This document shows, piece after piece, positions 1 to 6,693 of a stretch of DNA of 18,151 bases; the first letter of the stretch is position 1, and every line of letters starts with the position of its first letter. Position numbers and translations under genes: made by a program. The stretch covers positions 1 through 18,151 of the forward strand of contig JAVCCG010000121.1 of NCBI GenBank assembly GCA_030765605.1, in the 5' to 3' direction. The notes beneath the pieces are model-generated. The model saw only the letters and a list, made by a program, of their open reading frames with translations. It made no database searches and was not told the origin of the DNA. The stretch comes from Candidatus Alcyoniella australis. GTDB lineage: Bacteria; Lernaellota; Lernaellaia; JAVCCG01; Alcyoniellaceae.

Positions 1-299
1 GCCCAGAAGTATTTCTTGAGGATTGTGTTTATCAGACCCATGTATTCACCCATCAAAGGCGTAATGCTAATAGCATACCATCTGCTGCCGCACAAGCTCG
101 TATCGTGGACAACTTCACGAATAACCAAGACTTGTCCCGCGCCCGCAAAGTTGCCGACGCGTAGGACATTACGCGGGATGCGGCGCGCCGTGCAAAGCGC
201 ATTACGCCCGCGGCTTGACCTTGGATGTGCGCCTGCCGATAATTCAGCCAGACCAACGGCCGACGGTTCGGCTCTAATGAAGATCAGGTAAAAGACGGG
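1..299. other. Intergenic stretch without a convincing gene
   Basis: I see no credible gene here. The two small open frames (16-291 plus, 53-256 minus) translate to low-complexity Arg/Ala/Pro-rich peptides with no recognisable domain. The first 130 bases are visibly richer in A+T than the rest of the window, so this may be the end of a larger intergenic region. An inverted repeat of TCCCGCG (135-141) and CGCGGGA (172-178) has a 30-base gap and no T-run, so I do not call it a terminator. No tRNA-like fold was apparent. Confidence 0.5.
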
Positions 300-1205
300 A
301 TGTACCAACAAGACCAGAAAAGTCTGCTGCGCAAGGCCGACGAGCTGATCGACAACCGCGACTATGATCGCGCGTTGTCGATCCTCGGCGATTTGGGCAG
401 TAATGGGCTCGAGCCCGAGATCGACATCGAGGTGCGCTTCCTCACCGGCAGCGCCTACTACGAGCGCGGCGACTACGACGATGCTCTGCCTCACCTGCAG
501 GCCGTGGCCGCAGGCCCCCCGGAGCATCCCGATCGGCCCGAGGCCCTGCTGCTGCTGGGCTACATCGCGATTTTCAAGGCCTTCGACGCTGACGAGGAGG
601 GCGACAGCGAGGGATTCACGGCCAACATCCGCCGGGCGCTGCCGCACTTCAAGACCTTCGAGACCGAATACCCCGACCGGCCGGACATCTCCGAGGCCTA
701 CGGCCGCATCGGCCAATGCCACCTGGAGCTGGACAATCTGCGCACGGCCATCGACTACTACTGGCGCGCCAAGGAGAACTGTGGGGAGGACGAGCTGGTC
801 GGCTTCTACCTGCGTAAGCTCGGCACGATCTACCAGGACCTCGAGGAGTACGACACTGCGCAGGAACTGCTGACCCAGTCGCTGCAACACCCCGACACGC
901 CCAACGGTCGCGGCCAGGCGCTGTCCAACCTGGGCCGCATCGCGCTGTTCGTGGACGACGACCCCGAGCTGGCGATGAAACTTTTTAGCGAGGCGCTCGA
1001 GCTGTTCGACTCCCAGGCCGAGGATTACGTATCGGCCAGCCACGACCACGCGCTGTACGGCATGGGCGAGGTGCTGCTCGACGCGGGCGAGGTCGATACC
1101 GCGCGCTACTACTTCGAGCGGGTGATCGTGATGGACAATCCCCACACCGGCAACGCCGAGCTGGCGGCCGAGGCCCTGCTCGAGACCACCACCACCAGAC
1201 ACTGA
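300..1205 (+). CDS. Soluble tetratricopeptide-repeat (TPR) protein
   Basis: A 301-residue acidic protein with no signal peptide or membrane segment, so probably cytoplasmic. It consists of helical-hairpin repeats of TPR type. Examples are around residues 7-40 (a DNRDYDRALSILGDL pattern), 46-80 (GSAYYERGDYDDALPHLQ), 130-160 (YGRIGQCHLELDNLRTAIDYY), 170-200 (LGTIYQDLEEYDTAQELL), 208-235 and 253-275 (GMGEVLLDAGEVDTARYYF). TPR arrays are protein-interaction scaffolds; nothing points to a specific partner. The ATG at 300 is preceded only by a weak purine stretch (AAAGACGGG). The next gene begins 30-60 bases downstream on the same strand, so the two are probably co-transcribed. No catalytic motif is visible. 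Confidence 0.85.
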   Translation: MYQQDQKSLLRKADELIDNRDYDRALSILGDLGSNGLEPEIDIEVRFLTGSAYYERGDYDDALPHLQAVAAGPPEHPDRPEALLLLGYIAIFKAFDADEEGDSEGFTANIRRALPHFKTFETEYPDRPDISEAYGRIGQCHLELDNLRTAIDYYWRAKENCGEDELVGFYLRKLGTIYQDLEEYDTAQELLTQSLQHPDTPNGRGQALSNLGRIALFVDDDPELAMKLFSEALELFDSQAEDYVSASHDHALYGMGEVLLDAGEVDTARYYFERVIVMDNPHTGNAELAAEALLETTTTRH

Positions 1206-1265
1206 CCGGCCCGCATTTTTTAACGGAGAGGGTCGCTGGAAAACAACCGCAGGCATAGACGGGCT

Positions 1266-2783
1266 TTGCGGCAAAAGGCCGCTCGCGCCGGACGCAGTTT
1301 ATTGCGCGGCTACCAGATCGCGGCCCACCGGCCGCTGGTCCTGTTGAGCCTGGCGTTGCTGCTGTACGTGCACGCGGCCCAGGAGATGCCGCCGCTGTGG
1401 ACGCTGGTCGCGCTGATTGCGTTGAGCGCGGTCGCGATGTTCCAGCGCCACTTGTTCGCCGCAGCGTTCGTGCTCGTCGTGCTGATTGCGCTGTGGGAGA
1501 GTTTTAAGTTCGCGGTGTTCGTGCTGCTCGCCGCACCGTGGGCACTGGCGCTTACCGTACTGTGCGCCGCGACCCTGACCCTGGCCCGTCCGCGGCGGCC
1601 GTTGGGCGCGCCGGAGCTGATCGGCTGGGCCACACTGTTCGTCGGACTGATCGTCTGGACAGCGCCGACCCTGGACAGCCGTCCGCCGTGGGTCGCCTGG
1701 TCCGCGGCAGCGGGATTCGTGCTGATCGGTGCGCTCTACGCGGTCCTGGGCCGGGCCGGCCTGATGCGCATGCTGATCGGGCTGTGCGGGCTGGCCGTGG
1801 CCTTGAGCATCGGCTCGCAGGTCTGGGAGGTCAGTCGGCCGCGCAGCGGACCGGGCTTCCGCTGGCTGGATGTGCCGCTGAAGCAGATCACATTCGCGAT
1901 TCCGATCGAGGGCAACCGCTACCTGCTGGCCCCGCACTTCCATCAGGCGCTGGCCTATCTGGTCGATGGCTCGGGCAAAATTTTGGCCAACTACGAGTCG
2001 GCGCGGGAGTCCAGCTCAACTTACCAAGTGCTGCAAACCGAACAGGGGCCGCGCTATCTGCTGGGACTGGGGCCGGAGCTGTTTGCCTTTGACCCGACCT
2101 CCCAACAGCTGGAGAGCCTGCTGGTCTTTAATGAGACCGACGCCCAGGGCTATTTGCATTTGGATCAGCCGGGCCGACGCCTGGTCTCGACCTTTGATAA
2201 CGGGGACGCGCGGCTGATCAATATCGACAGTTGGGAGATCACCTCCCTGCTGCCCGGCGAGCAGCAGGGGTTCGTGCGCATGACCGACGACATCGCGCCG
2301 CTGCCCGCCAGCGAGGACCTGGTGCGGCTGGACTGGCACCACATGTTCTTCGGTCGGCTCACGCGCTGGAATCCGCAAACCGGCGAGATCAAGGCTCAAC
2401 GCCCGCTGTTCCCGGTCGCCGGATTCATCAACCTCGACGTGGTCGGCGATCCGCCGCTGCTGCTGGCGATCCTCACGGTGCCGGGCAAGTTGCTGGTACT
2501 CGACCCACAGACCCTGGCCACCGTTCGCGAGATCGACCTGGACATGGGCATCCGCAAGGGCGCCTATGACCCGCAACGCGGCCTGTACTACCTGATCAAC
2601 TACTTCAACGGCGAGCTCTACGCTGTTGACCCTGCAAAAGGGGAACTGGTCGCCACGGTCCGCACCGGCCTGCGGCGCTGCCGTCTGCCCGCCGTGGACC
2701 TCGCGGCCCAACGGCTGACCGTTGCCAACCACTACAAACTGTTGGTGATCGACCTGGATCAGTGGCTGCCGATCGCGGACTGA
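1266..2783 (+). CDS. Membrane protein with C-terminal beta-propeller-like domain
   Basis: About 505 residues. The N-terminal ~190 are very hydrophobic, with roughly six or seven predicted membrane spans (about 23-38, 43-59, 62-80, 83-105, 117-133, 143-160, 164-185). After W198 comes a soluble ~300-residue region of repeated beta units such as LAYLVDGSGKILANYES, RLINIDSWEITSLLPG, LLVLDPQTLATVREIDL and LYAVDPAKGELVATV. These resemble YVTN/PQQ-like propeller blades, though I cannot name the family. The start is uncertain. TTG at 1266 has no clear ribosome site. An in-frame CTG at 1236 lies seven bases after GGAG (1225-1228) and would add ten basic residues. The gene follows the TPR gene and may share its transcript. 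Function unknown. Confidence 0.75.
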   Translation: MRQKAARAGRSLLRGYQIAAHRPLVLLSLALLLYVHAAQEMPPLWTLVALIALSAVAMFQRHLFAAAFVLVVLIALWESFKFAVFVLLAAPWALALTVLCAATLTLARPRRPLGAPELIGWATLFVGLIVWTAPTLDSRPPWVAWSAAAGFVLIGALYAVLGRAGLMRMLIGLCGLAVALSIGSQVWEVSRPRSGPGFRWLDVPLKQITFAIPIEGNRYLLAPHFHQALAYLVDGSGKILANYESARESSSTYQVLQTEQGPRYLLGLGPELFAFDPTSQQLESLLVFNETDAQGYLHLDQPGRRLVSTFDNGDARLINIDSWEITSLLPGEQQGFVRMTDDIAPLPASEDLVRLDWHHMFFGRLTRWNPQTGEIKAQRPLFPVAGFINLDVVGDPPLLLAILTVPGKLLVLDPQTLATVREIDLDMGIRKGAYDPQRGLYYLINYFNGELYAVDPAKGELVATVRTGLRRCRLPAVDLAAQRLTVANHYKLLVIDLDQWLPIAD

Positions 2784-2823
2784 TTCTTGATTTAACAATT
2801 TCCATAAAATGATCGTTGTGGGG

Positions 2824-2839
2824 TGTAGAATATTGTACA
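2824..2839. promoter_or_regulatory. Palindromic motif upstream of the sigma54 activator gene (site A)
   Basis: TGTAGAATATTGTACA is a 16-bp palindrome with seven of eight base pairs symmetric, 26 bp before the activator's ATG. Its reverse complement matches the motif at 4274-4289 at 13 of 16 positions, including the run TGTACAATA. In direct orientation it matches 4307-4322 at 13 of 16. The sequence TAGAAT (2826-2831) inside it could serve as a -10 element, so a protein bound here might repress the activator's own promoter. The operator role is inferred. Confidence 0.45.
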
Positions 2840-2865
2840 GTTGGACTCGGGCAAGGAAATAGACG

Positions 2866-4254
2866 ATGAAAAACAAACTGCTGGTGATCGACAGCGATAT
2901 CGGCACACGCAAGTTGATCAGCAAGGTCCTCGAACAAGAGGGCTATGAGGTTGATTCGGCCACCAGCGGCAGCGCGGGCCTGGCCACGTTCTTCGAACGG
3001 CGGCACATGGTCGTGCTGTGTGAGCTGAAGATGTCCGGGATCAGCGGCCAGGAAGTTCTCAAATCGATCAAGGACCAGGCGCCCCAAACCGAAGTAATTA
3101 TTATGACCGCCTACGGTTCGGTGGAGGAGGCGGTACGCGTGATGCGTTTGGGAGCGCAGGACTATTTGGCCAAACCGTTTACGCGCGAGGATCTGGTGTT
3201 CACCGTGCGCCGGGCCTTTGACAAGTCCGCGCTGGCCCACGACAATCTGCGGCTGAAAAGCGCCCTGGCCGACCGCAAACGCGCCGACCTGGTGGGAAGC
3301 TCCAAGACCTGGCTCAATGTACTGGATTTGGTGGAGCGCATCGGTCCGACCAATGCCACGGTGTTGCTCACCGGCGAAAGCGGCACGGGCAAAGAGCTGA
3401 TCGCCTCGGCCTTGCACGGCCTCTCGGACCGCTCGGCCAAGCCCTACGTGGCGCTGAGCTGCACGGCGATCCCCGCCACTTTGCTCGAGAGCGAACTATT
3501 CGGCCACACCAAGGGCTCGTTCACCGGCGCGGTGCGCGAGCAAAAGGGTAAGTTCGAACTGGCGCACACCGGCACGATCTTTCTCGACGAGGTGGGATCG
3601 ATGCCGATGGAGTTGCAGTCCAAGCTGCTGCGCGTGCTCCAAGAACGCCAGGTCGATCCGATCGGCGCCCGGCAGCCCAAGAACATCGACGTGCGGGTGA
3701 TCGCGGCCACCAACACCGACCTGAAACAGGCCGTACGCAACAAGAACTTTCGCGAGGACCTGTTCTATCGGCTGAATGTGATCCCGATCCACGTGCCGCC
3801 TTTGCGCGAACGGATCGAGGACGTGCCGCTGTTGCTGCGATACTTTATTAAAAAATACGGCGGCGACAGGTTCACGGTCGAGCCGGAGGTCGACCGGCGG
3901 CTGGCGGCCTACAGCTGGCCGGGAAATGTACGCGAGCTGGAGAACTTCGCCCAGCGACTGGTGCACTTGAGCAATTCCGAGCACATCAGCCTCAACCAGT
4001 TGCAGCAAGGCCTGATGCCCGGCGCAGGCCTTAAGGGTTTTTCCCAGGAACCGGTCGACGAATTCAGCTTCGTGCTGCCCGAGCAAGGTGTGGACCTGGA
4101 GCAGATCGAACGCCTGATCATCCAGGACGTATTGCAGCGCACCAACAACAATAAGAGTCGAGCCGCGCGATTTTTAGGCATCGAGCGCCACGTTCTGCTG
4201 TATCGGCTGAAAAAGTTCGGGATAGACATCGACCGTACTAAATCCGAACGCTGA
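2866..4254 (+). CDS. NtrC-family sigma54 activator with degenerate receiver domain
   Basis: 462 residues in the classic order receiver (about 3-120), AAA+ sigma54-interaction domain (about 141-370), Fis-type helix-turn-helix (about 412-452). The AAA+ domain looks functional: Walker A GESGTGKE (170-177), L1-loop GSFTGA (217-222, a variant of GAFTGA), Walker B GTIFLDEV (236-243), arginine-finger segment PPLRER (311-316) and WPGNVRELEN (351-360). The receiver keeps Thr81 and Lys103 but lost its phosphorylation chemistry: the acceptor Asp is Glu53 (codon GAG, in VLCELKMSG) and the second Asp of the metal-binding pair is Ser10 (VIDSD). Family knowledge says such receivers are not phosphorylated normally. 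No histidine kinase gene is adjacent. AAGGAAAT (2853-2860) serves the ATG. The next gene has a sigma54-type promoter, its likely target. Confidence 0.93.
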   Translation: MKNKLLVIDSDIGTRKLISKVLEQEGYEVDSATSGSAGLATFFERRHMVVLCELKMSGISGQEVLKSIKDQAPQTEVIIMTAYGSVEEAVRVMRLGAQDYLAKPFTREDLVFTVRRAFDKSALAHDNLRLKSALADRKRADLVGSSKTWLNVLDLVERIGPTNATVLLTGESGTGKELIASALHGLSDRSAKPYVALSCTAIPATLLESELFGHTKGSFTGAVREQKGKFELAHTGTIFLDEVGSMPMELQSKLLRVLQERQVDPIGARQPKNIDVRVIAATNTDLKQAVRNKNFREDLFYRLNVIPIHVPPLRERIEDVPLLLRYFIKKYGGDRFTVEPEVDRRLAAYSWPGNVRELENFAQRLVHLSNSEHISLNQLQQGLMPGAGLKGFSQEPVDEFSFVLPEQGVDLEQIERLIIQDVLQRTNNNKSRAARFLGIERHVLLYRLKKFGIDIDRTKSER

Positions 4255-4273
4255 GGCCATTTTCTCAACCATC

Positions 4274-4289
4274 TGTACAATAGTACACA
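4274..4289. promoter_or_regulatory. Putative upstream activator site (site B)
   Basis: TGTACAATAGTACACA begins with a near-perfect palindrome, TGTAC-AATA-GTACA. It matches the reverse complement of site A (2824-2839) at 13 of 16 positions. Its centre is about 185 bp upstream of the start point predicted from the sigma54 promoter at 4441-4456, a usual distance for enhancer-type NtrC-family sites. Binding by the upstream-encoded activator is inferred. Confidence 0.5.
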
Positions 4290-4306
4290 AAATTCCCCAA
4301 CCCGTG

Positions 4307-4322
4307 TGTAGATTATTATTCA
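4307..4322. promoter_or_regulatory. Putative second upstream activator site (site C)
   Basis: TGTAGATTATTATTCA matches site A (2824-2839) at 13 of 16 positions in the same orientation. It begins 33 bp after site B, almost exactly three helical turns, so dimers on both would lie on the same DNA face. Its centre is about 152 bp upstream of the predicted start point. Its internal symmetry is weaker (five of eight pairs), so it may be a lower-affinity site. Confidence 0.4.
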
Positions 4323-4440
4323 TTTTGTCGATCGAGGGCCTGGAACAGCTCCCTACGGCCGAAAAAGTGTAAGCCGGATTACTTTCAAATATCGCCATCA
4401 TACATAAGCGGCTCAACTTAATTACTACCTATCCCGTTCA

Positions 4441-4456
4441 TGGCACGATCATCGCT
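4441..4456 (+). promoter_or_regulatory. Sigma54 (-24/-12) promoter for the Crp/Fnr-family gene
   Basis: TGGCACGATCATCGCT fits the RpoN consensus TGGCACRNNNNTTGCW at every defined position except one (TCGC for TTGC). The invariant GG and GC doublets have the required ten bases between them (GG 4442-4443, GC 4454-4455). The predicted start is near 4467. That leaves a short leader containing GGAGGG (4473-4478) before the ATG at 4486. It lies directly downstream of a sigma54-activator gene and of two candidate activator sites. Confidence 0.75.
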
Positions 4457-4472
4457 ATATCTTTATTTGTAT

Positions 4473-4478
4473 GGAGGG
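4473..4478 (+). promoter_or_regulatory. Ribosome binding site that decides the Crp/Fnr-family start
   Basis: GGAGGG lies seven bases before the ATG at 4486. It lies inside or too close to the alternative in-frame ATGs at 4471 and 4480. The predicted sigma54 transcript would start near 4467, which also argues against 4471. Confidence 0.7.
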
Positions 4479-4485
4479 CATGGAA

Positions 4486-5175
4486 ATGAATTTTGCGTAC
4501 CAGAAAATTATTGAGTCTTCTAGGCTGTTGTCTTTGGTGCCGGCTGACAAGCTAGGCGACCTGACCAGCCAATCCCGAGTGTTGAGCTTTCGACGCAACG
4601 ACGTGATCTACATGGAAGGTTCGGAGCTTATATCGCTCTATCTTATCGTCTCGGGCAGGATCAAGCTCATCAAGTATGCGTCAAACGGCTCGGAGACGAT
4701 CCTCGGCGTGTTTCACGCCGTGGACACCATCGGAGAGCTATCGGCCATCGACGCCCGACCCTCGACCCACTCGGCCGTGGCCATGGAACCGACCACCGTG
4801 CTGCAGATCAACATGCCGCTGTTCCGCCTGCTCTTGCGCAACAATCCCGGATTGAGCCTGGAGTTGGCCTCGGAGGTCGGAAGCAGGCTGCGCGATTTTG
4901 AGGACCGCATCACCGGCCTGTCCACCAATCGGGTGGATCAGCGCATCGCAACGTTGCTGCTCAAGATCGCCAACGATCAGGGTGGCGGTCGACCTCTGCC
5001 CGAAATCACTCTGCCCTACACCAGGCAGGAAATCGCCGACCTGGTGGGCACAACGGTCGAGACCTGCATCCGAGTGCTCTCCGCCTTTGAACGCCAAGGG
5101 GTGATCGGCAAGCTCTCGCGCACCAGGCTGAGCATCGACGCCAACCGACTCCAGGCCATGGCCAACATCAACTAG
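4486..5175 (+). CDS. Crp/Fnr-family transcriptional regulator
   Basis: 229 residues from the ATG at 4486. An N-terminal cyclic-nucleotide-binding-type beta-roll (about 15-115) includes GELSAID (83-89). A dimerisation helix follows (about 120-160), then a winged helix-turn-helix (about 176-212) with YTRQEIADLVGTTVETCIRV. The recognition helix keeps the Glu and Arg typical of the Fnr/FixK branch (E192, R196) but has Ile where Fnr has Ser. There is no N-terminal Cys cluster, so it is not an Fe-S oxygen sensor like Fnr. The Arg that contacts cAMP phosphate in Crp is His95 (THSAVA), so cAMP is an unlikely ligand. It is probably driven by the sigma54 promoter and activator just upstream. Its stop is 15 bases from the convergent gene's stop, with no clear terminator between. 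Confidence 0.9.
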   Translation: MNFAYQKIIESSRLLSLVPADKLGDLTSQSRVLSFRRNDVIYMEGSELISLYLIVSGRIKLIKYASNGSETILGVFHAVDTIGELSAIDARPSTHSAVAMEPTTVLQINMPLFRLLLRNNPGLSLELASEVGSRLRDFEDRITGLSTNRVDQRIATLLLKIANDQGGGRPLPEITLPYTRQEIADLVGTTVETCIRVLSAFERQGVIGKLSRTRLSIDANRLQAMANIN

Positions 5176-5190
5176 GGCGGCTATGAGCCA

Positions 5191-6654
5191 CTATCTAATG
5201 TAGATCGGGTTGGCGTAGATCCAGGGGTAGTCGCGGATGAACAGCTCCGGGCTGGTCCCTAAAAACGGAATCAGGTGCAGGGGCACGATGTGCGCCACCG
5301 CGCGAAACACGCCCGGACCCTCGACCTGATACTCGATCTGCGTATCCGAGGATGCCACCACCTCGCTGCCCAGCTCGTCGATGCGCACCAGCTCGAGACT
5401 GACCTCGGGCTGCGGCCCGTTGGGGTCGATGTAGAACGGCTCAGGCAGACTGACGCTGATCGTCAGGCCCTCCGACCACGGCACCTCCTGGCCCATCTCG
5501 TAGACCCCTTTGGCGTCCTGGGCGCGGAAGTCAAAGCCGATCGGGAAGCCGAGGAACTCGAAGACCGAGAGCATCCTCCCGCTGTCCAGCGCGTCCTCGT
5601 ACGAGGCCAACTGTTGGTCGTCGACCAACAGGTAGTTGGAGAAGAACTGCATCATCCGGCGGTAGCCGTCGGCGCGCTCGCCGTCGGAAAGCGGGAAGGG
5701 CAGCGCGTTGCGGTGCACGTCCGTGGCCGCCACCGCGTAGCAGCGCTGCACGCCCAGCAGCGCGTCCCAGCGTTCGTTCCAGGCCTGGGTCTGCGGCCAG
5801 AAGGTCATGATCGCCAGGTTGGGATGCGGGGTCAGTGGATCGAGCAGGAAGATCAGCAGGTCGTCGACAAAGTCCAGGCCGGGCAGGCCCAAGTCGGCTC
5901 GGTTGTCCGGATCGATGGCCGCGTGCAGGTTAAACAGCTCGACCCCGTCGGGCGCCAGAGTTTTGAGCTCGTCGATCGACCAGCCCTCGGGATGATTGAC
6001 AATCAGCGAAGCGCCCAGAGCGCGCAACTGCTCGGCCGAGGCGGAGTCCCGCGCGTCGTACAGCGCATAGCGTTCCTGCACCGTGCCATCGAGGTGCTGG
6101 TGCATGTGCACCGGCATAAAGTCGTTCTCGGTTCCCACGGCCACGGTGACGGAACTGCCGTCTGCGCAGTGAATCAGGTTGGCCGCGGGCCGATCCTCGT
6201 CGTCGTAGACCAGCCGATCGCCGTACTCGGGCAAATAGAGCAGCACGTCGGGAAACTCGTGCTCCGCGAAGCTGTCCGCGTGGTCGGTGAGCATCAGGTA
6301 GTTCTGACGCGTGTCGCACAGCGCCTGGCGCAGTTGCATCAGGCACTCGGTGTTGCCCTCGGGTTTGTTGTCGCACGCGTCGTGGGAATAGATCGAATGC
6401 GCGTGGATGATCCCGCGCGCCCAACTGCGGTCGCGCACCGGATCGAGCACGTCCATGGGCACGACCCAGCCCGGGTCGTAGTACGGCCCGCCGTCGTCGT
6501 CATCGCCCAGATCGTCGTCGCCGGAGTCGTCATCCTCGGATTCGTCGTCCGCAACTTCGTCGTCGTCATCGTCGTTGTCTGATTCGCAGCCCGCTGCCAG
6601 ACACAGCGCCAGCAGCGCCGAGAGGATCACCAACAGCCAGATTCCACGCATCAT
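5191..6654 (-). CDS. PHP-domain metallohydrolase-like lipoprotein with Asp-rich linker
   Basis: 487 residues (486 if the second ATG, at 6651, is used). A lipoprotein signal peptide ends at lipobox LAAGC, with Cys23 as the lipidation site. Residues 26-54 are mostly Asp/Glu. The catalytic region resembles the PHP family: HAHS (84-87), TDH (123-125), GTEND (174-178), VNHP (219-222) and ATDVH (310-314) match its metal-ligand motifs in order. Known PHP proteins are phosphoesterases or related metal-dependent hydrolases; the substrate here is unknown. The C-terminal ~100 residues form a beta-rich domain seen behind secreted PHP modules. It is expected to sit on an envelope membrane facing outward from the cytoplasm. 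It starts 39 bases after the DUF422-like gene, so the two probably form one transcript. The upstream ribosome site (GGGG) is weak. Confidence 0.85.
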   Translation of the reverse strand: MMRGIWLLVILSALLALCLAAGCESDNDDDDDEVADDESEDDDSGDDDLGDDDDGGPYYDPGWVVPMDVLDPVRDRSWARGIIHAHSIYSHDACDNKPEGNTECLMQLRQALCDTRQNYLMLTDHADSFAEHEFPDVLLYLPEYGDRLVYDDEDRPAANLIHCADGSSVTVAVGTENDFMPVHMHQHLDGTVQERYALYDARDSASAEQLRALGASLIVNHPEGWSIDELKTLAPDGVELFNLHAAIDPDNRADLGLPGLDFVDDLLIFLLDPLTPHPNLAIMTFWPQTQAWNERWDALLGVQRCYAVAATDVHRNALPFPLSDGERADGYRRMMQFFSNYLLVDDQQLASYEDALDSGRMLSVFEFLGFPIGFDFRAQDAKGVYEMGQEVPWSEGLTISVSLPEPFYIDPNGPQPEVSLELVRIDELGSEVVASSDTQIEYQVEGPGVFRAVAHIVPLHLIPFLGTSPELFIRDYPWIYANPIYIR

Positions 6655-6693
6655 CCAGCCCCGACGGATAATTTTTCGGATATTAACACAACC

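Noticed and set aside
135-178. TCCCGCG/CGCGGGA inverted repeat as a terminator
   Set aside because: The loop is 30 bases and no T-run follows on either strand.
16-291. Small open frames at the left edge (16-291 plus, 53-256 minus)
   Set aside because: Low-complexity translations, no ribosome site and no domain.
4471-4482. Earlier ATG starts (4471, 4480) for the Crp/Fnr-family gene
   Set aside because: The ribosome site GGAGGG lies within or directly next to them, and the predicted sigma54 transcript begins about four bases before 4471.
5275-6582. 435-residue open frame on the plus strand opposite the PHP lipoprotein
   Set aside because: The tail is a poly-Val/Ile stretch that is simply the complement of the Asp codons. 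No domain is seen, and the minus frame has clear PHP motifs.
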